Shown piece after piece: positions 1 through 8,410 of a DNA stretch of 64,000 bases. Position numbers and translations under genes: made by a program. The stretch comes from Paramesorhizobium endophyticum (GTDB taxonomy: Bacteria; Pseudomonadota; Alphaproteobacteria; Rhizobiales; Rhizobiaceae). The stretch lies in contig NZ_BMHH01000011.1 in NCBI RefSeq assembly GCF_014640615.1, positions 62,001 to 126,000 of the forward strand, written 5' to 3'. Under the pieces are notes generated by a model. That model saw only the letters and a program-made list of their open reading frames with translations, did no database searches and was not told where the DNA came from. The first letter of the stretch is position 1; each line of letters opens with the position of its first letter.

Positions 1-765
1 CTGATCCAGCCCTACAAGGTCTCGACCTGGGATTCGATCCCCGACAGCGCCAAGGACCCCGAGGGCTACTGGTACGGCGACTACTACGGCGTCCTCTCCT
101 TCGAGGTAAACAAGGACATCATCCAGAACGTGCCGCAGGATTGGTCCGACCTCCTGAAGGACGAGTACAAGAATTCGGTGGCGCTCGCCGGTGACCCGCG
201 CGTGTCGAACCAGGCGATCCTCGGCGTCTATGCCGCCGGCCTCTCCACCGGCGCTGCCGCCGGCGAAAAGGCTGGCCAGGCCGGTCTCGACTTCTTCAAG
301 CAGCTGAACGCCAAGGGCAATTTCGTCCCAGTCATCGGCAAGGCCGCTTCCGTGGCGCAAGGGTCGACCCCGATCCTCGTGCGCTGGGATTATAATGCCC
401 TCGCCGATCGCGACCAGCTCAACGGCAACCCGAATGTGGAAGTCGTCGTGCCGAAGACGGGCGTCGTCGCCGGCGTCTACGTCCAGGCGATCAGCGCCTA
501 CGCGCCGCACCCCAACGCCGCCAAGCTCTGGATGGAATATCTCTATTCCGACGAAGGCCAGCTCGGCTGGCTCAAGGGCTACTGCCACCCGATCCGCTTC
601 AACGACCTCGTGAAGAAGGGCAAGGTGCCGCAGGACCTTCTCGACAAGCTGCCGCCGGCCGCCTCCTATGAAAAGGCCGTGTTCCCGACGCTCGACGAGC
701 AGAAGGCTTCGAACGAGGTGATCACCAAGAACTGGGACAGCGTCGTCGGCGCGAACGTGCAATAA
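1..765 (+). CDS. ABC importer periplasmic solute-binding protein (5' end missing)
   Basis: The reading frame is already open at base 1 and runs 254 codons to TAA, so this is the C-terminal part of a solute-binding protein; the GTG at 130 is internal. The visible part has the layout of the Fe3+/spermidine/phosphonate-type binding proteins (COG1840-like): a YYGVLSFEVNKD hinge-side strand, the lobe sequence ending NAAKLWMEYLYSDEGQ, which is typical of the family, and a short C-terminal helix. It should capture the substrate in the periplasm and deliver it to the two permeases at 1108 and 2001. The substrate cannot be read from the sequence. A strong terminator and a palindromic repeat separate it from the permease genes, so it may be expressed at a higher level than they are. 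Confidence 0.85.
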   Translation: MIQPYKVSTWDSIPDSAKDPEGYWYGDYYGVLSFEVNKDIIQNVPQDWSDLLKDEYKNSVALAGDPRVSNQAILGVYAAGLSTGAAAGEKAGQAGLDFFKQLNAKGNFVPVIGKAASVAQGSTPILVRWDYNALADRDQLNGNPNVEVVVPKTGVVAGVYVQAISAYAPHPNAAKLWMEYLYSDEGQLGWLKGYCHPIRFNDLVKKGKVPQDLLDKLPPAASYEKAVFPTLDEQKASNEVITKNWDSVVGANVQ

Positions 766-774
766 AGAGATTCT

Positions 775-819
775 CGCCGGGCGGCGGTAAACCTCGCCCG
801 GCGGACACCTTCTTTTTTT
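775..819 (+). terminator. Rho-independent terminator after the binding-protein gene
   Basis: A perfect 9-bp stem (775-783 with 795-803, CGCCGGGCG/CGCCCGGCG) and an 11-nt loop are followed by a T-rich tract at 810-819. It lies 10 bp after the binding-protein stop codon, a common position for attenuating transcription between an abundant binding protein and its permeases. Confidence 0.8.
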
Positions 820-863
820 AGACGATAGCCCTGTGTTTTCTACGTTGCATATGCTGCACTGTA

Positions 864-1020
864 GAGGCATGGATCCCAGTGACAAGCACTGGGATGACGA
901 GGCAGAGATGGCTTCGCCTCAACGAAAACCGTTCTTGCAGGCGGAGCCGTTTGGAGATTGGCAGCAGCAGTCATCCATCCCATCCGTCATCCCAGTGCTT
1001 GTCACTGGGATCCATGCCTC
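864..1020. repeat. Palindromic intergenic element (CTTGT-core family)
   Basis: Perfect 36-bp inverted arms, 864-899 and 985-1020, enclose about 85 bp. Each arm is itself a hairpin: a 9-bp inverted repeat around an ACAAG/CTTGT core. The same architecture with different arm bases recurs at 42622-42729 and, as a single hairpin, at 15058-15081. It fills most of the gap between the binding protein and the permeases. No protein-coding content is visible. Confidence 0.8.
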
Positions 1021-1107
1021 GACATTTCCATCGCAACGGCGGTTAGAAGTAATTTCGATGATTTCACCAAAAGTGAAAGACTCTAATATGCAGACTGGCA
1101 TGGCTTC

Positions 1108-2004
1108 ATGAGCAGTATTCCCAACACCTCCGCGCCCCCCCTCGCCCCGTCGCTCATGCGGCGGCTTCCACTCGAGTGGCTGGGTGTCGTTCCGTTTTTC
1201 CTTTTTGCCATTCTGTTCCTGCTCTGGCCGACGCTGTTCCTGATCATCGGCGCGTTCAAGGACAATGCGGGCAATTTCACGCTCCAGAATATCGCCGACC
1301 TGTTCCAGCCCTCGATCCTGAGCGCCTACTGGATTTCGATCCAGGTGAGCCTTGCCTCGGCCCTTGGCGGCGCTGTCATCGGCTTCTTCCTCGCCTGGGC
1401 GATCGTGCAGGGTGGCCTGCCCGCATGGCTGCGCCCGACGGTGCTGACCTTTTCCGGCGTCGCGTCGAATTTCGCCGGCGTACCCCTCGCCTTCGCCTTC
1501 CTCGCCACGCTTGGCCGCACCGGTCTCGTGACGATGCTCATGAACAAATATCTGGGCTTCAACCTCTATTCGACCGGCTTCAACCTTCTGAGCTTCACCG
1601 GCCTGACGCTCACCTATCTCTTCTTCCAGATCCCGCTGATGGTGCTGATCCTGACGCCCGCGCTCGACGGTCTGAAGAAGGAATGGCGCGAGGCCGCTTC
1701 CATTCTCGGCGCCTCGTCCGCGCAATATTGGCGCATGGTGGCGTTCCCCATTCTCTGGCCCAGCCTGATGGGCACGACGCTGCTGCTCTTCGCCAATGCC
1801 TTCGGCGCCATCGCCACGGCCTATGCGCTGACCGGCTCCTCGCTCAACATCGTTCCGATCCTGCTTTACGCGCAAATCCGCGGCGACGTGCTGCACAATG
1901 AGCATCTGGGCTATGCCCTCGCGCTCGGCATGATCGTCATCACGGGCCTGTCCAATGTGCTTTACATCTGGCTGCGCATGCGCGCCGAAAGGTGGCTCAA
2001 ATGA
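1108..2004 (+). CDS. ABC importer inner-membrane permease, subunit 1
   Basis: A 298-residue polytopic membrane protein of the PotB/FbpB-type permease family. A first hydrophobic segment lies around residues 25-50, followed by further transmembrane segments. The cytoplasmic coupling loop EWREAASILGASSAQYW has the EAA-motif pattern that contacts the ATPase. ATG at 1108 is the first good start, but no clear ribosome-binding site precedes it. Its stop overlaps the next gene's start (ATGA at 2001-2004), so the two permeases are probably translationally coupled and form the heteromeric channel. Substrate unknown. Confidence 0.88.
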   Translation: MSSIPNTSAPPLAPSLMRRLPLEWLGVVPFFLFAILFLLWPTLFLIIGAFKDNAGNFTLQNIADLFQPSILSAYWISIQVSLASALGGAVIGFFLAWAIVQGGLPAWLRPTVLTFSGVASNFAGVPLAFAFLATLGRTGLVTMLMNKYLGFNLYSTGFNLLSFTGLTLTYLFFQIPLMVLILTPALDGLKKEWREAASILGASSAQYWRMVAFPILWPSLMGTTLLLFANAFGAIATAYALTGSSLNIVPILLYAQIRGDVLHNEHLGYALALGMIVITGLSNVLYIWLRMRAERWLK

Positions 2005-2786
2005 AGGCGCAACGTATCGGCGCATGGATCGCATTCGCGATCGGCGCAATCTACTTCCTGGTGCCGCTCATCGGCACGTTCGAGTTCTCGCTGCGCATGC
2101 GGCGCGGCGAATATTCCTTCGACGCCTACCGCGTCGTTTTTTCCGACCCGACCTTTCAGGCGACCTTCGCCTATTCGACGGTCATGGGCCTGCTGACCAT
2201 TCTCTTCGGCGTGCTGCTCGTCGTGCCCACCGCCTACTGGATCCGGCTGCGCCTGCCGCAGATCCGCCCCGTGGTCGAGTTCATCACGCTGATGCCGCTG
2301 GTGATCCCGGCCATCGTCATCGTCTTCGGTTATCTGCGCATCTACAATTCCTCCTCCATCCTGCCCTTCACGGATTCCCGGCGGATGACGGATTTGCTGC
2401 TGATGTTCGGCTATGTGACGCTGTCGCTGCCCTATATGTATCGCGCGGTGGACACCTCCATGCGCACCATCGACGTGCGCACCCTGACGGAAGCCGCCGA
2501 AAGCCTTGGCGCGGGCTGGCCGACCATCCTGTTCCGGGTGATTTTTCCGAATGTCATGTCGGGTGTTCTCAGCGGCGCGTTCGTGACCTTCGCCATCGTC
2601 ATCGGCGAGTTTACCTTCGCCTCGCTCCTGAACCGCCCGGCCTTCGGCCCCTATCTCCAGCTTGTCGGCGCAAATCGTGCCTATGAGCCGTCCGCCCTGG
2701 CGGTCATATCCTTCGCCGTGACCTGGCTCGCCATCGGGATGATCCAACTCGCGTCACGCCTCAACAAGTTTAAAATTTCAAGCTAG
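2001..2786 (+). CDS. ABC importer inner-membrane permease, subunit 2
   Basis: A 261-residue PotC-type permease with six predicted hydrophobic segments and an EAA-like loop, TEAAESLGAGWPTILFRV, near residue 165. I place the start at ATG 2001, inside the ATGA overlap with subunit 1, rather than at the in-frame GTG at 1992. It pairs with subunit 1 to form the membrane channel; the ATPase gene follows after about 90 bp. Confidence 0.88.
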   Translation: MKAQRIGAWIAFAIGAIYFLVPLIGTFEFSLRMRRGEYSFDAYRVVFSDPTFQATFAYSTVMGLLTILFGVLLVVPTAYWIRLRLPQIRPVVEFITLMPLVIPAIVIVFGYLRIYNSSSILPFTDSRRMTDLLLMFGYVTLSLPYMYRAVDTSMRTIDVRTLTEAAESLGAGWPTILFRVIFPNVMSGVLSGAFVTFAIVIGEFTFASLLNRPAFGPYLQLVGANRAYEPSALAVISFAVTWLAIGMIQLASRLNKFKISS

Positions 2787-2875
2787 GGCATGATCCCGAA
2801 CCGAAGGTCAGCGTCAGCAAAATTGCAGACTTTTCGGATCAGATCATGCGGCTGAAGACATAGAGAACGGTTCCC

Positions 2876-3937
2876 ATGAGTTTCCTCACCATCTCCCATC
2901 TCAAGAAGAACTTCGGGACCAACACGGTCGTCAAGGATTTCAGCCTGAACATAGAGAAGGGCGAGTTCGTCTCCTTCCTTGGCCCAAGCGGCTGCGGCAA
3001 GACCACGGTGCTGCGCATGGTCGCCGGCTTCGAGATGCCGACATCGGGCACCATCAGCATCGCCGGCAAGGATGTGGTGAATCTGAAACCGAACCAGCGC
3101 AATATCGGCATGGTGTTCCAGGCCTATGCGCTGTTTCCGAACATGACCGTGGCGCAGAACGTCGCCTTCGGCCTTCGTGTCTCGCGCAAGCCCAGGACGG
3201 AGATCGATGCGACGGTGAAGGAGATGCTCGGCCTCATCCGCCTCGACCATCTGGGCGAGCGCTATCCCTACCAGCTCTCCGGCGGCCAGCAGCAGCGTGT
3301 GGCGCTCGCGCGGGCATTGGCGACCAAGCCGCAGGTGCTCCTCCTTGACGAGCCGCTCTCGGCGCTGGACGCCAAGATCCGCGTGTCGCTGCGCGAGGAA
3401 ATCCGCTCAATCCAGCAGAAGCTCGGCATCACCACCATTTTTGTGACGCATGACCAGGAGGAGGCGCTGTCCATCTCCGACCGCATCGTCGTCATGCATG
3501 AGGGCCGCGCCGATCAGGTCGGCACCCCCTTCGAAATCTACAACCACCCCGCCTCCCGCTTCGTCGCCTCCTTCGTCGGCACGCTCAATATCCTCGAAGG
3601 CAAGGTGGACGACGCAGACAAGGGTGTCGTCGATCTCGACGGTATCAGGATCACTCTGGCAAAGCCCCTCTCCGGCCATAAGAAGGGCGACACGCTTGCT
3701 CTTGCCCTGCGCCCCGAGGCTGTCTCAATCGACCCGCACACGAAGCATGACACGGCAATTGAAGGCACGATCGATGATGTGCATTTCCTCGGCTCCGTCA
3801 TCCGAACGCGCGTTTCGCTCGGCAAGAACAAGGTCTCCCTCGACATGTTCAACGACCCCGCCTTCCCGCCCCCTGCGCGAGGCGACAAGGTGAAGATCGG
3901 CTTTGCCGCGCGGGATTTGCTGGTGCTGGGGGAATAG
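2876..3937 (+). CDS. ABC importer ATP-binding protein (PotA/FbpC type)
   Basis: A 353-residue ATPase. Walker A GPSGCGKTT lies near residue 38, the signature LSGGQQQRVALARAL near 136, Walker B VLLLDEPLSALD near 155 and the switch histidine in IFVTHDQEEAL. Residues after about 240 form a TOBE-type regulatory domain, as in PotA, FbpC and MalK. It powers the importer formed with the permeases at 1108-2786. The family covers polyamines, ferric iron, sulfate and 2-aminoethylphosphonate, so the substrate stays open. Polyamine uptake would fit the nearby polyamine synthesis genes, but that is only suggestive. Confidence 0.92.
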   Translation: MSFLTISHLKKNFGTNTVVKDFSLNIEKGEFVSFLGPSGCGKTTVLRMVAGFEMPTSGTISIAGKDVVNLKPNQRNIGMVFQAYALFPNMTVAQNVAFGLRVSRKPRTEIDATVKEMLGLIRLDHLGERYPYQLSGGQQQRVALARALATKPQVLLLDEPLSALDAKIRVSLREEIRSIQQKLGITTIFVTHDQEEALSISDRIVVMHEGRADQVGTPFEIYNHPASRFVASFVGTLNILEGKVDDADKGVVDLDGIRITLAKPLSGHKKGDTLALALRPEAVSIDPHTKHDTAIEGTIDDVHFLGSVIRTRVSLGKNKVSLDMFNDPAFPPPARGDKVKIGFAARDLLVLGE

Positions 3938-3952
3938 GCTTGCGACGCTCTA

Positions 3953-3990
3953 CCCACATCCCCACATATGTGCTAATGTGGGGATGTGGG
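3953..3990. promoter_or_regulatory. Perfect 15-bp inverted repeat: probable toxin-antitoxin operator
   Basis: Arms 3953-3967 (CCCACATCCCCACAT) and 3976-3990 are exact reverse complements around an 8-nt spacer. Each arm also contains the shorter direct repeat CCACAT. The element ends 20 bp before the antitoxin start. Antitoxins with ribbon-helix-helix DNA-binding domains normally repress their own operon by binding such palindromes, so autoregulation is the likely role. Confidence 0.7.
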
Positions 3991-4010
3991 GATTTATGGA
4001 GATTACCCGG

Positions 4011-4262
4011 ATGAGCCGCCTTACCATCGACATAACGGAACAGCAGCACCAAAGCTTGAAAGCGTTGGCCGCATTGCAGGGTAAGACGATCAAGCAATAC
4101 GCGCTGGAACGTTTATTCCCCGGCGATACTGACGCAGATCAGGCCTGGCAAGAACTGAAAACCTTGCTCGGAATGCGCATCGAAGAGGCGCTCGCAGGAA
4201 AGGTTTCCACCAAAAGCATTGATGAAATCTTGGATGAGGAATTGAACGAGGGCGGTGCTTGA
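4011..4262 (+). CDS. Type II antitoxin, ribbon-helix-helix (ParD/CopG-like)
   Basis: An 83-residue protein. The N-terminus MSRLTIDITEQQHQSLKAL has the beta-strand plus amphipathic helix pattern of ribbon-helix-helix DNA-binding antitoxins. The acidic C-terminal tail, ending in a DEILDEELNEGGA stretch, would wrap and neutralise the toxin. I chose ATG 4011, which has GGAG at 3998-4001, over an upstream ATG at 3996. The stop TGA overlaps the toxin start. The perfect palindrome at 3953-3990 is the expected operator. It sits as a small insertion between the ABC operon and gnd. Confidence 0.75.
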   Translation: MSRLTIDITEQQHQSLKALAALQGKTIKQYALERLFPGDTDADQAWQELKTLLGMRIEEALAGKVSTKSIDEILDEELNEGGA

Positions 4263-4582
4263 CAGGTTATATCCTTGCCAAAGCTGCGGAAGCCGATGTG
4301 CGCGATATCATGCAATACACGCGCAAGCAGTGGGGCGCGCCTCAAATGCGCCGCTATATCGCGGCGCTGAAACAAGGCATTACGGGCCTGGCTGCAGGCC
4401 AAGGCGCTTCCAAGGATATGAGCGCGCTGTACCCGTCACTTCGGATGGCGCGTTGTGAACATCATTACGTATTTTGCCTGTCGCGTAAGGACGCACCTGC
4501 GCTGATCATAGCGATTTTTCATGAACGCATGGATCTGATGACACGGCTGGCCGATAGGCTCAACGATCAGGGTAGCAACTAA
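4259..4582 (+). CDS. Type II toxin, ParE/RelE superfamily
   Basis: A 107-residue protein starting at TTG 4259, overlapping the antitoxin TGA by four bases (TTGA). The N-terminal AEADVRDIMQYTRKQWG helix, the central GLAAGQGASKDM loop and the C-terminal ALIIAIFHERMDLMTRL strand-helix match ParE-like toxins, which target gyrase; RelE-type relatives cleave mRNA on the ribosome. Which target applies cannot be read from the sequence. The bicistronic order, overlap and operator support a functional toxin-antitoxin pair. Confidence 0.75.
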   Translation: MTGYILAKAAEADVRDIMQYTRKQWGAPQMRRYIAALKQGITGLAAGQGASKDMSALYPSLRMARCEHHYVFCLSRKDAPALIIAIFHERMDLMTRLADRLNDQGSN

Positions 4583-4583
4583 G

Positions 4584-4612
4584 CCGCAAGCCGCCTCACC
4601 GGCGGCTTGCGG
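4584..4612. terminator. Hairpin between convergent toxin and gnd genes
   Basis: A perfect 12-bp stem, CCGCAAGCCGCC (4584-4595) with its complement at 4601-4612, and a 5-nt loop lie in the 42-bp gap between the two converging genes. Neither side has a T-run, so it is a weak candidate for a bidirectional terminator. Confidence 0.4.
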
Positions 4613-4624
4613 AGCAGCCAACGC

Positions 4625-6052
4625 TTACGCCTGGAAATCCACATCCGACCACGGCCCGTGGAAATTCCCCTCCCGATCCACACGCTGGAAGCCATGGGCG
4701 CCGAAGAAATCGCGCTGCGCCTGGATGAGGTTGGCAGTGCCGCGCGCCTGGCGGTAGCTGTCGAAATAGCTGAGCGCCGCGCCGAGCGCTGGGGTGGGCA
4801 GGCCTGCGAGAGCGGCGGTGGAGACCACATTGCGCAAGGGCTTCGAGGCCTTAGCCATACGCTCCACGAAGGCAGGCGCAAGCAGCAGGTTTTCCGGCTG
4901 TTCCCGCTCATAGGCATCGGCGATGACATCGAGGAATTGCGAGCGGATGATGCAGCCGGCGCGCCAGATGCGGGCGACGGTGGCAAGCGGAATGTTCCAG
5001 TTATACTCCTTCGACGCCCCCGCCATTACGGCGAAGCCTTGCGCATAGGCCGCGATCTTGCCGGCATAGAGCCCCTGCTCCAGATCGTCGATGAAGCGCG
5101 CGCGGTCCGCCGGCGAAAGCGCCGCCTCGTCGAGCGGATAGGCCTTCGCCGCCTGCTCGCGCTGCTTCTTCAAGGCCGAAAGCGAGCGCGCCGCGACGGC
5201 GGCTTCGATGGCGGTGGCCGGGATGCCAAGCATCTGCGCCTCGATCGCCGCCCAGCGGCCCGTGCCCTTCTGGCCGGCGGAATCGAGGATCACATCCACC
5301 TCCGCTTTACCCGTGTCCGGATCGACGGCATGAAGCACCTTGGCGGTGATCTCGATCAGGTAGGAATTAAGCGGACCATTGTTCCACTTCGCAAAGACGT
5401 CGCCGATAGCAGGGGCGGAAAGGCCGAGCCCGTCCCGCAATATGCCGTAGATCTCGGCGATCATCTGCATATCGCCATATTCGATGCCGTTATGGATCGT
5501 CTTGACAAAATGCCCCGCTCCGTCAGGCCCGAGCAGCGCGACGCAAGGCTGGCCGTCATATTTGGCGGCGATGGCGTTCAACACCGGCGCGATGCGGTCA
5601 TAGGCTTCCTGCGTGCCGCCGACCATGATCGAAGGCCCGTGCCGCGCACCCTCCTCGCCGCCCGAGACGCCCATGCCGACGAAGGTCGGATCGTTTGGCC
5701 CGAGGCTCGCCAGGCGGCGCACCGTATCGTGGAAATTGGCGTTGCCCGCATCGATGATGATATCTTCATGCGCCAGCAGCGGCTTCAGCGCTTTCATTTC
5801 ATTGTCCACCGGCTCGCCGGCTTTGATCATCAGGATGATCGGCCGCGGCGCGCGGATGCTTTCGGCAAGCTGCGCCAGCGTATCGCAGGGGATGATCCGC
5901 TCCTTCAACTCGCCGGCATTTTCGTAAAACTCGTGGGTCCTGTCCGGCGTGCGGTTGTAAACGGCGACGCGATAGCCCTGTTCGGCAATGTTGAGCGCGA
6001 GATTGGAGCCCATGACTCCAAGCCCGACCAATCCGATATCCGCTTTTTCCAT
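4625..6052 (-). CDS. gnd: 6-phosphogluconate dehydrogenase (decarboxylating)
   Basis: A 475-residue protein, the usual length of the long-form enzyme. The N-terminal Rossmann motif GLVGLGVMGSNLALNIAE is followed by NRTPDRT, which binds the NADP phosphate. The substrate-binding GVSGGEEGARHGPSIMVGG and the catalytic segment around GAGHFVKTIHNGIEYGDMQ (Lys and His-Asn) are intact. It oxidises 6-phosphogluconate to ribulose 5-phosphate and CO2 in the pentose-phosphate pathway. It is transcribed divergently from the aldehyde dehydrogenase gene across a 131-bp gap. Confidence 0.95.
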   Translation of the reverse strand: MEKADIGLVGLGVMGSNLALNIAEQGYRVAVYNRTPDRTHEFYENAGELKERIIPCDTLAQLAESIRAPRPIILMIKAGEPVDNEMKALKPLLAHEDIIIDAGNANFHDTVRRLASLGPNDPTFVGMGVSGGEEGARHGPSIMVGGTQEAYDRIAPVLNAIAAKYDGQPCVALLGPDGAGHFVKTIHNGIEYGDMQMIAEIYGILRDGLGLSAPAIGDVFAKWNNGPLNSYLIEITAKVLHAVDPDTGKAEVDVILDSAGQKGTGRWAAIEAQMLGIPATAIEAAVAARSLSALKKQREQAAKAYPLDEAALSPADRARFIDDLEQGLYAGKIAAYAQGFAVMAGASKEYNWNIPLATVARIWRAGCIIRSQFLDVIADAYEREQPENLLLAPAFVERMAKASKPLRNVVSTAALAGLPTPALGAALSYFDSYRQARGTANLIQAQRDFFGAHGFQRVDREGNFHGPWSDVDFQA

Positions 6053-6183
6053 GACTGTTCCTTGTTGAGGCAGATTGACGGCACGGATGTGCCGGAATCA
6101 GTTTTTGACTATCTGCAACTTATCCATTCTATAAACAGCAAACAAATATGACGTGGCCTGCGTCAGTGCAAAAGGAAGTGAGC

Positions 6184-7569
6184 ATGACCGAAACGATCAG
6201 GATCGTCTCGCCCGTCGACGGGTCCGTCCATGCGGAGCGGCCCGTGCTGAGCGAGTCCGCGCTTGAAGCGGCGGTGGAAACCGCGCGGGCGGCGCAAACC
6301 GCCTGGGCGGAAATGCCGATCGCCGAACGCGGACGCTATTGCCTCGCCGCCCTTGAGTCGCTGCTTGCCATGAATGACGAGATCGTGCCGGAACTCGCCT
6401 GGCAGATGGGCCGTCCCGTGCGCTATGGCGGGGAAAAGGGCGGCGTTGAGGAACGCACGCGCTACATGGTCGGTATAGCCGAAGAAGCGTTGAAGCCGGT
6501 CATCGCCGGCGACCGCCCCGGCTTCCGCCGTTATATCAGGCATGTACCGCTGGGCGTCGTCATGGTCATCGCGCCGTGGAACTATCCCTATCTCACCTCC
6601 ATCAACACCATCATTCCTGCCCTGATGGCCGGAAACACGGTTCTCCTGAAACATGCAGCCCAGACCCTTCTCGTCGGGGAGCGCTTCCAGCGCGCCTTTG
6701 ATATGGCCGGGCTGCCGAAGGGCGTGTTCCAGAATATCGTCCTCAGCCATGCCCAGACGGAGAAGCTCCTCGCCTCCGGCCGCATCGACCATGTGAACTT
6801 TACCGGCTCGGTTGGCGGCGGCAAGGCCATCGAGCGCGCCGCGGCGGGCACTTTCATGACACTGGGGCTGGAACTGGGCGGCAAGGACCCGGCCTATGTC
6901 CTGCCCGACGTCGATCTCGACCATGCGGTGGAAAATCTCGTCGATGGCGCATTCTATAATACAGGCCAATGCTGCTGCGGCATCGAGCGCATCTATGTGC
7001 ATGAAAAGCTGTATGACAGATTCGTTGAGGGCTTCATCGACCTGACGAAGCGCTATATCGTCGGTAACCCGCTGGATCAGGCCACCACCATGGGCCCGAT
7101 GGCGCAGGCCCGCTTCGCTGACCTCATCCGCGAGCAGAAGGCCGAAGCGCTTCGCAAGGGCGCAAAGGCGCATATCGGCATGAAGCTGGACGAAGACCGG
7201 CCCGGCTCGCCCTATCTCGCGCCGGAGGTGCTGACCGCTGTCGATCACCAGATGAGCGTCATGCGCGAGGAAAGCTTCGGCCCCATCGTCGGCATCATGA
7301 AGGTGCGCAATGACGAGGAGGCGGTGGCGCTGATGAACGACAGCCCCTACGGCCTCACCGCCTCGCTCTGGACCGCCGACGCCGACCACGCCGCCGCGCT
7401 CGGCGACCGCATCGAAACCGGAACAGTGTTCATGAACCGCTGCGACTATCTCGACCCGGCGCTGGTCTGGACCGGCGTGAAGGACACCGGCAAGGGCGCG
7501 GCGCTATCGGCCATCGGCTATGCCAATCTGACGCGGCCCAAGTCTTATCATTTGCGGGAGAGAATTTAG
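6184..7569 (+). CDS. NAD(P)-dependent aldehyde dehydrogenase
   Basis: A 461-residue enzyme of the aldehyde dehydrogenase superfamily. APWNYPY is the cofactor-side motif near residue 123, LELGGKDPAYV carries the general-base Glu, and GQCCCGIERIYV holds the catalytic Cys (a run of three cysteines). REESFGPIVGIM is the usual C-terminal motif. I chose ATG 6184, which has AAGGAAG just upstream, rather than the earlier in-frame ATG at 6148. The precise aldehyde is not evident; succinate-semialdehyde-like or aminoaldehyde substrates are possible. A palindromic repeat follows the stop. Confidence 0.88.
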   Translation: MTETIRIVSPVDGSVHAERPVLSESALEAAVETARAAQTAWAEMPIAERGRYCLAALESLLAMNDEIVPELAWQMGRPVRYGGEKGGVEERTRYMVGIAEEALKPVIAGDRPGFRRYIRHVPLGVVMVIAPWNYPYLTSINTIIPALMAGNTVLLKHAAQTLLVGERFQRAFDMAGLPKGVFQNIVLSHAQTEKLLASGRIDHVNFTGSVGGGKAIERAAAGTFMTLGLELGGKDPAYVLPDVDLDHAVENLVDGAFYNTGQCCCGIERIYVHEKLYDRFVEGFIDLTKRYIVGNPLDQATTMGPMAQARFADLIREQKAEALRKGAKAHIGMKLDEDRPGSPYLAPEVLTAVDHQMSVMREESFGPIVGIMKVRNDEEAVALMNDSPYGLTASLWTADADHAAALGDRIETGTVFMNRCDYLDPALVWTGVKDTGKGAALSAIGYANLTRPKSYHLRERI

Positions 7570-7579
7570 TCCAGCTCGC

Positions 7580-7725
7580 ACCCCCTTCCCCCTTGCGGGG
7601 AAGGTGCCCGCGTAGCGGGCGGATGGGGGTGGTGACGCTTGCGCTTTTGCGACAAATGTAGCGCAAACGTCACCACCCCCACCCGACCCTTCGGGCCACC
7701 CTCCCCGCAAGGGGGAGGGAGGGCG
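7580..7725. repeat. Palindromic intergenic element (GTGGTGACG family)
   Basis: The left half, reading GGATGGGGGTGGTGACG, is mirrored by CGTCACCACCCCCACCC on the right, and the outer ends are CCCTTCCCCCTTGCGGGG and its complement. Members of the same family lie at 27197, 30569, 36531 and 49056. It fills the space between the convergent aldehyde dehydrogenase and GNAT genes. Confidence 0.8.
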
Positions 7726-7732
7726 CATCACT

Positions 7733-8320
7733 TCAAGCCGTCATCCGCAACGCCTGCACCTCACCCGTCACCCGCCGTCCAGTCGGGGCCAGCACCCCAT
7801 GCGCGCCGTCGAGATGGCCTGCACGCAACTCCAGCGCCAGAAACCGCCGCCGTTCCACCGGCCCCGGCATGGCAAGTCCGCCCACCTTCTCGCCGGAAAA
7901 CCCGAAGCGCGCATAATATTCCGGATCGCCGACGAGCAGAATCGCGCCGTGACCGAGGCGCGCCGCCTCCTTCACCGCATGGCGCATCAGCGCCGAGCCG
8001 ATGCCGTGCCCCTCATAGGCCGGATCGACCGCGAGCGGCCCGAGCAGCAGCGCGGGAACGGAGCGGCCAGCCGCATCGCGTCCCGCGCGGATATCCCACA
8101 GCCGAACGGTGCCGATGAGCGTGCCGTTTTCATCGCGCGCGGCGAAGGCGAGCCCCGCCGATGGCGTGCGCCCGCGCCGCAACTTTTCGGAAGATTTGCG
8201 CCGCCGCCCCTCGCCCATGGCGCGGTCAAGCAGCGCCTCGCGGACGGGCTCGTCCTGCGTGGCTTCTTCGAGGATGACAAAGGTCCGGTCCTGCCGGATT
8301 TCGGAAGTGATCGCGTTCAT
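7733..8320 (-). CDS. GNAT family N-acetyltransferase
   Basis: A 195-residue protein with the GNAT acetyl-CoA fold. The central strand LGPLAVDPAYEGHGIGSALM contains the pyrophosphate-binding (R/Q)xxGxG/A-type loop, here EGHGIG. It continues with ILLVGDPEYYARFGFSG, a sequence seen in the YhbS-like subgroup. The substrate is unknown. I prefer the internal Met at 8320 over the ORF's first Met at 8332; neither ribosome-binding site is decisive. It lies just downstream of, and in the same direction as, the ornithine decarboxylase gene. Confidence 0.82.
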   Translation of the reverse strand: MNAITSEIRQDRTFVILEEATQDEPVREALLDRAMGEGRRRKSSEKLRRGRTPSAGLAFAARDENGTLIGTVRLWDIRAGRDAAGRSVPALLLGPLAVDPAYEGHGIGSALMRHAVKEAARLGHGAILLVGDPEYYARFGFSGEKVGGLAMPGPVERRRFLALELRAGHLDGAHGVLAPTGRRVTGEVQALRMTA

Positions 8321-8410
8321 GGTCGTAACCAATCAAGAGGATGTGTGCGTGCCATCCCTCGCCCGGCATTGCCGCCGGGCGAGATTGAAGGAGCCGGTCT
8401 GGCGACTGGC

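Noticed and set aside
833-1111. 92-codon frame between binding protein and permease genes
   Set aside because: It consists mostly of the palindromic repeat at 864-1020.
4607-6151. 514-codon open frame antisense to gnd
   Set aside because: A shadow of gnd; no start site or similarity, composition typical of reverse frames.
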